From Candidatus Bathyarchaeum sp. (GTDB taxonomy: Archaea; Thermoproteota; Bathyarchaeia; Bathyarchaeales; Bathyarchaeaceae): a stretch of DNA of 10,490 nt. Location: positions 1 to 10,490 of the forward strand of contig PIXT01000231.1 of assembly GCA_003096235.1 (NCBI GenBank). Direction: 5' to 3'. Of the stretch, positions 1 to 5,418 are shown piece after piece. Below the pieces are notes generated by a model. The model was not told the origin of the DNA and ran no database searches. It saw only the letters and a list, made by a program, of their open reading frames with translations. The position numbers and the translations under genes were made by a program. Position 1 is the first letter of the stretch; every line of letters begins with the position of its first letter.

Positions 1-1055
1 CCCTCATTTGATACCATGCACGCTCCCTTCGGAGACTCTGGAACACAGCTTGTCATGTAGCTGGGGCACTCGGATGGCTTAATTTTTCCAATCATAACCA
101 AGTGGCAAAGGCAGCCCTTCAAAATGTCTCTTGAATCCTCGATGTGTATGTCATATTTTTTGCGTGCATCATACGCCTCAAACTCCTTCTTTAGCTCCAG
201 AGCAGACTTTGGGAGCTTGCCTAGTCCTCTCCATCGCCCATCAGCAACATCAAACACCTGCTTCACCAACTGTTGAGCCTTAATGTTGCCGTCCCACGAA
301 ACAACACGTTTATACTCATTCTCCAGCCTAGCCGTGCCCTCCTTCACCTGCTGCAGTAGCATGTCGATTGCGAAGAGAACATCCAGTGGCTCAAAACCAG
401 CGGCAACAGTCGGCATCCTGTAAGCCTCCGAAAAAACTTGGTAGGGTTTCATTCCTGTAATTGTGGTAACGTGACCCGCGGCAATGAAGCCGTCAATCTG
501 CAGGTCGCCTATGCCCAAAAGCAGTTCCATGGCTGGCGGAATCAATCTATGAGAAACAAGAAAACTAAAGTTTCGAGGGGGTTCATTTAATGCTTCGATG
601 GCAGTGGAGGGCGAAGTGGTTTCGAAGCCGACAGCAAAAAACACAAACTCCTTGTCTGGATTTTTTTTTGCCATTTGTATTGCGTCTCTTAAGCCGTATA
701 CTATTCGTACGTCTCCGCCCTCGGCTTTGGCTTTTTGAAGTGAAGTTTGTGAGCCTGGAACTCGGATAAGGTCGCCAAAGGTTGTGATTGTTACGCCCTT
801 CTTTGTTAAGGCTATGGCTTCGTCGATGTCTGATGCTGGAAGAATGCAGACTGGGCATCCGGGTCCAGCAATAACGTCTACGCTCTTGGGAAGAAGAGAC
901 CTTAGTCCGTAATGTGTGATTGTCCATTCGTGGGTTCCGCAGACGTGACAAAACTTTACTTGATGGTTAGGGGCAATTTTTTTGATGTGATCGGCAACTT
1001 TTTTTGCCAATTTGGGGTCTCTGAACTTTTGGGTGTTAACAGCATTTGCAGTCAT
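1..1055 (-). CDS. hypD: Hydrogenase maturation protein HypD (3' end cut by window edge)
   Basis: HypD is the iron-sulfur scaffold that, with HypC, assembles the Fe(CN)2CO group of [NiFe]-hydrogenases in the cytoplasm. I translated the minus strand from the ATG at 1055-1053; 351 codons are open to the left edge, against about 350-380 residues in the family, so only the last few are missing. Visible hallmarks are an FRDP motif (residues 11-14), CGTHE at 39-43 (Cys39), GPGCPVC at 64-70 (Cys67, Cys70), and a C-terminal 4Fe-4S cysteine set (Cys315 or Cys317, Cys330, Cys337, Cys346) in a GACMVSNEG context. The start is supported by the family-typical N-terminus and by an AGGA box 8 bases upstream, inside hypA. 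The reading frame overlaps the hypA 3' end by 20 bases, suggesting translational coupling. It is the last visible gene of the hypCBAD operon. Identification is secure. Confidence 0.97.
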   Translation of the reverse strand, partial: MTANAVNTQKFRDPKLAKKVADHIKKIAPNHQVKFCHVCGTHEWTITHYGLRSLLPKSVDVIAGPGCPVCILPASDIDEAIALTKKGVTITTFGDLIRVPGSQTSLQKAKAEGGDVRIVYGLRDAIQMAKKNPDKEFVFFAVGFETTSPSTAIEALNEPPRNFSFLVSHRLIPPAMELLLGIGDLQIDGFIAAGHVTTITGMKPYQVFSEAYRMPTVAAGFEPLDVLFAIDMLLQQVKEGTARLENEYKRVVSWDGNIKAQQLVKQVFDVADGRWRGLGKLPKSALELKKEFEAYDARKKYDIHIEDSRDILKGCLCHLVMIGKIKPSECPSYMTSCVPESPKGACMVSNE

Positions 1056-1440
1056 TTTTGTTTTCCTGCTGTTTGAGAATTCTTATGCTCTTTATTGTGC
1101 ACTCTTTTCCTTCGACAATTTTTGCTGCTTCTCCACATTTAGGGCACTTGAGGGTTGGAAGCGGTACGTGATACGCGGGGTCATCTTCGATTGGAACTTT
1201 TCCTTTGAATCCGCAGCTTGGGCACTGTATAACACCGTCCTGTTCTTCGATTATCAGCTTTGAATCCTCCATGATTGTGTCCTTCACAAGTACGTTGTAG
1301 GAGAAGCGTATCTGGTCAACACCCAGAAACGTCATTTTTCCTATCACCAACTGAACTTCGGCGACCTTTTTTGCTTCATTTCTTTTTGCTTCTTGTAGGA
1401 CATTTTCGACGATTTGTGTTGCCATGGAAAACTCGTGCAT
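1036..1440 (-). CDS. hypA: Hydrogenase nickel-insertion metallochaperone HypA
   Basis: HypA binds nickel and, with the GTPase HypB, delivers it to the large subunit of [NiFe]-hydrogenase. The 134-residue protein starts with the invariant Met-His-Glu whose amino end and His2 bind nickel. It has a zinc site made of two CxxC pairs (Cys73/Cys76 and Cys99/Cys102) separated by a 22-residue spacer that is longer than in bacterial HypA, as in archaeal forms. The ATG start is 17 bases after the hypB stop, with a GGAG box (complement of 1452-1455) 11 bases upstream. The C-terminus ends Cys-Lys-Cys-Cys (131-134), an addition not expected for the family; it is encoded in the segment that overlaps the start of hypD. 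Identification is secure; the role of the tail is unknown. Confidence 0.96.
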   Translation of the reverse strand: MHEFSMATQIVENVLQEAKRNEAKKVAEVQLVIGKMTFLGVDQIRFSYNVLVKDTIMEDSKLIIEEQDGVIQCPSCGFKGKVPIEDDPAYHVPLPTLKCPKCGEAAKIVEGKECTIKSIRILKQQENKNDCKCC

Positions 1441-1457
1441 TTTTAGTTAAACTCCAA

Positions 1458-2135
1458 TTATAGTTCTAATTTATTGATTAGCTCTTCAACGCCTTCTCCT
1501 GTTAGGGCGTTAGTGACTGCAACTTTTACGTCTGGTTTTATCTCTTTGACTTGTTTTTCTAGCTGTTTGGTGTCTATTTTCATTGTTTCTGCTAGGTCTT
1601 TTTTGTTTATAACCATCACGTCGGCAGTCATGAACGTGAATGGATGCTTAATAATCATGTATGGTCCTTCAGTGACGCTTACAACAACAACCCGTTTGTT
1701 TGTGCCTAACGGAAATTCTGCTGGGCAGATGAGGTTGCCAACGTTCTCTATTATTAGAAGGTCGATGTCTTTTAGGCTGATTCTTTCAACAGCTCGTGCA
1801 ACAACATTCGCGTCTAGGTGACACTCTCGTCCAGTGTTTATGGTTAGAACCTGAACTCCATGCCGTCCAATACGGTCGGCATCTATTGTTGTTGTTAAAT
1901 CGCCCTTGAAAACCGCGATTCTATACTTGGTTTTTAGTTTTTGGACAAGATTTTCGATTAGGCTAGTTTTTCCTGCACCGATAGATCCCATGATGTCTAT
2001 TGCCTTGACGTTATGTTTTCGTAAAAGCTCCATGTTTTTTTGGGCAAGCTGCTTGTTGACTTCCAGAATGTTCATTCCGGGCTGTATGTCTAGGGTTACT
2101 TCGTTACCATTTATCACATTCTTAGTGTTCGTCAA
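1458..2135 (-). CDS. hypB: Hydrogenase nickel-insertion GTPase HypB (TTG start)
   Basis: HypB is a SIMIBI-class GTPase that powers nickel transfer from HypA into the hydrogenase active site. The 225-residue protein shows a P-loop GSIGAGKT at 50-57, the metal-binding Cys105-His106 pair and Cys137 (spaced as in the characterised Methanocaldococcus enzyme, where they hold a bridging metal at the dimer interface), the GNLICPAEF segment at 133-141, and an NKKD guanine-specificity motif. It lacks both the N-terminal CxxCGC nickel site and the His-rich nickel-storage stretch of some bacterial HypBs. I kept the TTG start because a GAAGGA box lies 8 bases upstream; the nearby ATG at 2140-2138 meets TGA after two codons. 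The gene begins 16 bases after hypC ends, so it is co-transcribed. Confidence 0.96.
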   Translation of the reverse strand: MTNTKNVINGNEVTLDIQPGMNILEVNKQLAQKNMELLRKHNVKAIDIMGSIGAGKTSLIENLVQKLKTKYRIAVFKGDLTTTIDADRIGRHGVQVLTINTGRECHLDANVVARAVERISLKDIDLLIIENVGNLICPAEFPLGTNKRVVVVSVTEGPYMIIKHPFTFMTADVMVINKKDLAETMKIDTKQLEKQVKEIKPDVKVAVTNALTGEGVEELINKLEL

Positions 2136-2143
2136 AACATTTT

Positions 2144-2149
2144 TCCTTC
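2144..2149 (-). promoter_or_regulatory. Shine-Dalgarno box that fixes the hypB TTG start
   Basis: The complement reads GAAGGA and ends 8 bases before the TTG at 2135. This is good spacing for initiation and makes the TTG more likely than the internal Met21. It sits in the 16-base gap after the hypC stop and reaches close to it. Confidence 0.6.
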
Positions 2150-2151
2150 TT

Positions 2152-2370
2152 TTATGTTTGTTCTAAAACTTCGCGCCACGTATTCAGGCTCTCTTCCGCG
2201 GCTTTTTGGTCTAACTTTTCTATTGCGTATCCTGCATGAACAAGCACGTATTCGCCGACTTTGGCGTTTACGAGCATGACGTTTACTTCTCGGGCAACTC
2301 CTTGCCCAAAATCTACCTTTGCGACATCACCATTGACTTCAAGAATCTTTGCTGGAATTGCTAAACACAA
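2152..2370 (-). CDS. hypC: Hydrogenase maturation chaperone HypC (TTG start)
   Basis: HypC (HypC/HybG/HupF family) is a small OB-fold chaperone that binds HypD and the immature hydrogenase large subunit, helping carry the Fe(CN)2CO group. The product has 72 residues, normal for the family. It begins MCLAIPAKI; the second-position cysteine is the catalytic and iron-binding residue, so initiation must be at this TTG. The rest fits the family: a VDFGG-like segment (VDFGQG), GEYVLVHAGYAIEKLD, and an acidic C-terminal helix. It is the first gene of the leftward operon and is followed 16 bases later by hypB. Confidence 0.95.
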   Translation of the reverse strand: MCLAIPAKILEVNGDVAKVDFGQGVAREVNVMLVNAKVGEYVLVHAGYAIEKLDQKAAEESLNTWREVLEQT

Positions 2371-2380
2371 CTCTGATTTT

Positions 2381-2385
2381 CCCTC
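2381..2385 (-). promoter_or_regulatory. Shine-Dalgarno box for the hypC TTG start
   Basis: The complement reads GAGGG, 10 bases before the TTG at 2370. It supports the non-ATG start that the Met-Cys N-terminus of HypC demands. Confidence 0.55.
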
Positions 2386-2444
2386 TTTTGTATGACAAGA
2401 ACTAGAGTTCCTGTTTGTGCATCTGAAAAGTGTCTGATTTCCCC

Positions 2445-2454
2445 TTTTATTTAA
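2445..2454 (-). promoter_or_regulatory. Possible TATA box for the hypCBAD operon
   Basis: The complement reads TTAAATAAAA, an archaeal-type TATA element. With a start site about 25 bases downstream it would give a leader of roughly 50 bases before hypC. A better match to the consensus, TTTAAATA (complement of 2574-2581), lies further up and would imply a leader near 180 bases. The region is AT-rich, so either could be chance. Confidence 0.3.
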
Positions 2455-2746
2455 TCTATTGTTTTTTACCCGTTAAACAGCACCAAAACAGGTTATTTTT
2501 TCCAATTTGGGGGATTCAACTTTTTTTCTTGAACATCCTTTGTCAGATTTTTAGTTAAATCGCATTTTTTGGGTATTTAAAGAATTCGAAACAGCTTTTT
2601 CAAATTTTCCATCCATTTGTGATGGGTTTAGGAGTTTCTTTCTTGGAACCTTTAATATGATGTTGCTAAAAGATTTTTGACAGTTGGATTTTCCTTTTTA
2701 TCCATTTGATTAATCAAGAAAGCTAAAAACATACATTAATACGAAT

Positions 2747-2756
2747 ATTAATAAAA
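2747..2756 (+). promoter_or_regulatory. Possible TATA box upstream of the micro-ORF and the 2924 gene
   Basis: ATTAATAAAA lies just ahead of the inverted repeat at 2757-2779. A start site about 25 bases downstream would fall just after the repeat and just before the micro-ORFs. Support is sequence resemblance only, in an AT-rich context. Confidence 0.3.
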
Positions 2757-2779
2757 CATATCTTACTATATGAGATATG
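2757..2779. repeat. Perfect inverted repeat CATATCT-9-AGATATG, candidate operator
   Basis: Two 7-base arms (2757-2763 and 2773-2779) are exact reverse complements around a 9-base spacer. The repeat sits between a TATA-like element and the first possible start codons, the usual place for an archaeal repressor site. It could equally form a weak hairpin in RNA. Function is inferred from position only. Confidence 0.4.
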
Positions 2780-2796
2780 GTGTAAACGAATGATAG

Positions 2797-2892
2797 ATGT
2801 TAACTCTCATGATTGTCTGTATTGTAGTTCTTTGTGTAGTTGGTGCACATCTTTACTCAAAATTGTTAAAAAGAATCAAACGAGACAGATAA
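2797..2892 (+). CDS. Possible 31-residue single-pass membrane micro-protein
   Basis: The frame from ATG 2797 encodes 31 residues: a hydrophobic N-terminal segment (residues 1-17, MLTLMIVCIVVLCVVGA) followed by a basic tail ending KRIKRDR. That is the arrangement of a small membrane protein with its tail in the cytoplasm. It ends 31 bases before the gene at 2924 and could be co-transcribed with it. There is no close Shine-Dalgarno; a TATAT element at 2767-2771 is about 28 bases upstream, which would suit a leaderless transcript. A competing frame over the same bases (ATG 2790 to TAA 2921, 43 residues) has a GGTG box 7 bases upstream and a Cys-x2-Cys-x3-Cys-x2-Cys run. Only one, or neither, may be real. 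No family recognised. Confidence 0.3.
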   Translation: MLTLMIVCIVVLCVVGAHLYSKLLKRIKRDR

Positions 2893-2912
2893 TTTCCCCA
2901 TTCTCTTTTTTT

Positions 2913-2917
2913 GGTGA
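2913..2917 (+). promoter_or_regulatory. Shine-Dalgarno box for the TTG start at 2924
   Basis: GGTGA, complementary to the archaeal 16S 3' end, lies 6 bases before the TTG at 2924-2926. It supports that non-ATG start, which also gives a proper membrane anchor right at the N-terminus. Confidence 0.6.
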
Positions 2918-2923
2918 CTAACT

Positions 2924-3697
2924 TTGAACAAAAGAATATTAGCAATCGTTATCTTAGCGATAGTTGTTTCCGTTTCTGTCTTTTTATTTTCCTTTACTTG
3001 GAATACAAATCCAAAAAACACTTCGAATCCCGAAAACAATGTTCTTGAAATCAAAGAAGCGTATTGGTCAGGAGAAACTGGAAGGTTCTATTTTGATGTC
3101 CACAATCCAACTGACAGGTTTATTGAGGATGTTTATCTTCATTTAGAAATTAGCGGATTCGAAGAAATCTACAGCACACAAAACATTGACTACAATTATT
3201 TCCGTTGCTACGATTCTGCAAGTTTCATACCCAAAGGAAACGTTACATTTGGTTCTGGCTTTAAATCATGTTACTTTGACGAAATAAAAGTAATTGGAAA
3301 TGTCGGAACAGAATACGTCATTGAAAAGACAGTTAACATTGAACAAAGAGACGAAACATTTGAGGAAATTCGTGTAGATGTTGTTTCTCTCAAATTAGTT
3401 GATTCTAACAACACATTGAAAACAATACTTTCAATCAATAACATGGGAACCACAAACACTCAAATTACAGAAGTCTACAAGAACAACAAACTGTGCGAAA
3501 ATTACACTATCAATTACCCTGATTATGATGCCCTTGCTGATAACGGAAAAATACCCGTGAACAGACATGGATATGTTTGTATCTACGAAACTAATTGGGC
3601 GAACTATGAGATTGGCGAAGAAATTCGAATCAGATACGAAGTCGTAACTGCTAGCGGAATTTCCAAAGAAGGTAGTGTTCCGAGAAGAATTTCCTAA
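2924..3697 (+). CDS. Hypothetical membrane-anchored extracellular beta-rich protein
   Basis: I do not recognise a named family. The 257-residue product begins with a short basic stretch (MNKR) and one strongly hydrophobic segment (residues 5-24), most simply an uncleaved anchor; there is no lipobox cysteine. The remainder is polar and rich in alternating beta-type sequence, suggesting two tandem Ig-like or CARDB-like sandwiches (about 40-140 and 145-257). Each half carries two cysteines (Cys95/Cys116 and Cys191/Cys219), consistent with a disulfide per domain. N-glycosylation sequons at Asn32, Asn106, Asn162 and Asn193 also suit an archaeal cell-surface location. The start is a TTG with a GGTGA box 6 bases upstream. 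The gene lies in an AT-rich block, on the strand opposite to the hyp genes on both sides, and may be an accessory gene. Function unknown. Confidence 0.75.
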   Translation: MNKRILAIVILAIVVSVSVFLFSFTWNTNPKNTSNPENNVLEIKEAYWSGETGRFYFDVHNPTDRFIEDVYLHLEISGFEEIYSTQNIDYNYFRCYDSASFIPKGNVTFGSGFKSCYFDEIKVIGNVGTEYVIEKTVNIEQRDETFEEIRVDVVSLKLVDSNNTLKTILSINNMGTTNTQITEVYKNNKLCENYTINYPDYDALADNGKIPVNRHGYVCIYETNWANYEIGEEIRIRYEVVTASGISKEGSVPRRIS

Positions 3698-4026
3698 TTT
3701 TCCCTCTTCTCTTTTACTAATTTCAAGAATCTAAATTTTGTTGTTGAATTGTAGTTAACCTAATTGGTTTTAACTGTTAACTTGTATGTTTTTGGATTGG
3801 CTGAAACTTTTTCGGTCAGGTCGTAATTTCAGATTTACACGAAAAGAGATTAAAACTCAGGTTAATAATGCCTTTGATTCGAATTGAAGTTTTTATTGTT
3901 TTATAACTGAGGATAAGACCATTTTGCCATTCACATTGTATGAATTTATGTTGTTTGACAAAAAACTAAATACTTGCAAGGCTCACCAATTAAAGCATCA
4001 ATAATGTTTAATGGCTCGGTTATTAA
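3698..4026. other. AT-rich intergenic region, T-rich tract after the 2924 gene
   Basis: About 330 bases without a credible gene. A pyrimidine-rich, T-heavy tract (3698-3720) directly follows the stop codon and could act as an archaeal oligo-T terminator. The remainder should hold the promoter of the transporter at 4027; ACTAAATA near 3965-3972 is a weak TATA candidate. Short open frames here are a dozen codons at most and lack support. Confidence 0.45.
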
Positions 4027-4920
4027 ATGGAATGGGTTATTTTTGCCCTATTATCTCCTGCTTTTGTTGCTTTGACTACTGTTTTCTATAAATTTCTTAT
4101 GACAAAAAAGTTCCAAGGCTATTTTTCTATGCTGTCTTATCTAGTGTTCATAGATTTGATTTTTTGTCTCATAATCTATTTGGTTAATCCGATTAGTTTT
4201 CTTTTTCCTTACGTTATTCTTGCCACGATGGTTGGCTTATTACCTCTTTTGCAATTTTGGTTTTACTCAAAAGCTTTAATGGTGGAAGAAGTATCAAGAA
4301 TCACTCCGTTACTTCAACTTATACCAATATTCGTGGTTTTGTTATCCTATTTTTTCCTAAATGAAAATTTAGTTGAGCAAAGTTGCCTCGGTATTGCTAT
4401 AATGGTAATTGCTTCAGTGCTAATTTCCTATAAAAAAACAAAGACAGGAAGCTCCATATCTTCTGCACTGAAATTTATGATACCCTGTAATCTTGTCGCA
4501 TCAATAGACATCATTTTAAGCAAATTTCTACTGGGTTACTTAGATTACTGGTCAATACTTTTTTGGTACTTATTAGGCTCTTTTTGCGGTGTCCTATTAC
4601 TGCTAACTTTTTCTAAACCACGTAAAGAATTTGTTGAAAGTGTTCCAGTTGTTGGAAAAAGAACTTTTTTTGTAGCTCTTGTTGGAGAATGCCTGTATTT
4701 TCTTAGTCAAATATTCTGGCTAATCGCTGCATCTTTGGCAAATGTCTCTTCAGTTTCTGCCTTAGCAGGATTAGAACCGTTCTATGTTTTCGGTTTCATG
4801 TTGTTTCTGAGTTTATTTATGCCAAAAATTCTGAAAGAAGATGTGAGCAAGGATGTATTTTTTTTGAAAATTCTTTCAATTGCCTTAATGTTCATAGGGA
4901 CTTTCTTACTGGCAACATAG
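4027..4920 (+). CDS. EamA/DMT-superfamily membrane transporter
   Basis: The 297-residue protein has about ten hydrophobic segments (roughly 3-23, 32-53, 58-84, 92-111, 119-135, 148-169, 173-195, 214-238, 241-266, 277-296), arranged as two five-helix halves as in drug/metabolite transporters. Each half has the family's end-of-domain pattern, for example SRITPLLQLIPIF followed by a Glu (N-E-N-L at 112-115), and SALAGLEPFYVFGF in the second half. These transporters move small metabolites across the cytoplasmic membrane; the substrate cannot be read from the sequence. The ATG is the first possible start, since TAA lies immediately upstream in frame. No Shine-Dalgarno is evident, so a leaderless or short-leader transcript is possible. 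It is AT-rich, monocistronic by appearance, and convergent with the gene at 5029. EamA membership is likely; substrate unknown. Confidence 0.85.
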   Translation: MEWVIFALLSPAFVALTTVFYKFLMTKKFQGYFSMLSYLVFIDLIFCLIIYLVNPISFLFPYVILATMVGLLPLLQFWFYSKALMVEEVSRITPLLQLIPIFVVLLSYFFLNENLVEQSCLGIAIMVIASVLISYKKTKTGSSISSALKFMIPCNLVASIDIILSKFLLGYLDYWSILFWYLLGSFCGVLLLLTFSKPRKEFVESVPVVGKRTFFVALVGECLYFLSQIFWLIAASLANVSSVSALAGLEPFYVFGFMLFLSLFMPKILKEDVSKDVFFLKILSIALMFIGTFLLAT

Positions 4921-5028
4921 ATTTTTCTATGTGCCTTAATCATATGTTGTAAACCTCAAATTTTTGATGTGACCATTCACAGAATCCAAGATTTTAGCTA
5001 CGTTAGAACCGTAGGAATCGCATCGTTT
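4921..5028. terminator. Convergent intergenic gap, possible bidirectional termination
   Basis: The 108-base gap lies between two converging genes. It has a T run right after the transporter stop (4921-4926) and a small dyad CTACG-7-CGTAG (4998-5002 / 5010-5014). Neither is strong, and archaeal terminators are hard to see by eye, so this is a placement by context. Confidence 0.25.
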
Positions 5029-5367
5029 TTATCCTGAGGGAATGAGCCACTCTTTTTGATTACAGTTTGGGCAAGTCAGTTTGTAAGCTACAGCTGTGGG
5101 AACTGGGTCTGTTCCCCGAAACTTTGTGGTGAATAATAGTTTTAGATATGAAACTGAGAAATTGTGGTTGCATTTGTTGCATTGGAATTCCCTGAAAGTG
5201 TTTCGGTAATCGAGGGCTATGAATCCAATGGGGATTATTAGACCAACCAGAATCAGGATTGCATACACTATCTGATTGGTTGCTATGAATAGGAGTATGA
5301 GCAAAATTCCAGTTGCAACTGTCAAAGCAACGAGCGTGTCCCTGACCGTATAGCCTGAGGGATTCAT
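5029..5367 (-). CDS. Small membrane protein with C-terminal zinc ribbon
   Basis: The 112-residue product has two hydrophobic segments (about 11-29 and 33-52) joined by a very short turn, then a cytoplasmic-type zinc ribbon with Cys63/Cys66 and Cys99/Cys102 (CNKC and CPNC). A 32-residue insert between the knuckles contains a basic aromatic stretch. The paired CxxC motifs argue for this frame over an overlapping one at 5060-5386 that has no recognisable features. ATG 5367 has a GTGGAG box close upstream. It starts 51 bases after the hypF stop on the same strand, so it may be co-transcribed with hypF. I recognise no family. It could serve as a metal-binding or scaffolding membrane factor, but nothing shows a hydrogenase role. 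Confidence 0.7.
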   Translation of the reverse strand: MNPSGYTVRDTLVALTVATGILLILLFIATNQIVYAILILVGLIIPIGFIALDYRNTFREFQCNKCNHNFSVSYLKLLFTTKFRGTDPVPTAVAYKLTCPNCNQKEWLIPSG

Positions 5368-5418
5368 CTACTCCACAAGTCATCATGTAGTTTGCTTGGC
5401 TTAAAGCATTTACACCCT

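Larger units (their letters stand above)
2371..2923. other. AT-rich intergenic region between divergent hypC and the 2924 gene
   Basis: This stretch of about 550 bases is much richer in A and T than the hyp genes. It must hold the promoters of hypCBAD (leftward) and of the gene at 2924 (rightward). I see TATA-like boxes on both strands, a short dyad CCATC-7-GATGG near 2610-2627, a perfect inverted repeat at 2757-2779 and two competing micro-ORFs between 2790 and 2921, listed separately. No tRNA, rRNA or longer gene is apparent in 2455-2740. Confidence 0.6.

Noticed and set aside
583..951. Open frame of 122 codons on the minus strand
   Set aside because: It is out of frame within hypD, rich in Arg and Ser with no motif, and hypD shows all its family motifs across the same bases.
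2380..3709. Repeated ATTTTCCCTCTT near 2376-2387 and 3697-3708
   Set aside because: The first is simply the reverse complement of the hypC ribosome site region and the second a pyrimidine tract after a stop codon; no shared role is evident.
5032..5359. Short repeated CCTGAGGGA at both ends of the zinc-ribbon gene
   Set aside because: Each copy encodes a Pro-Ser-Gly (N- and C-terminal); nine bases in direct orientation without other signs of mobility is best taken as chance.
5060..5386. Open frame of 108 codons on the minus strand overlapping the zinc-ribbon gene
   Set aside because: The competing frame at 5029-5367 has membrane segments and two CxxC pairs; this one has neither and looks like a shadow.
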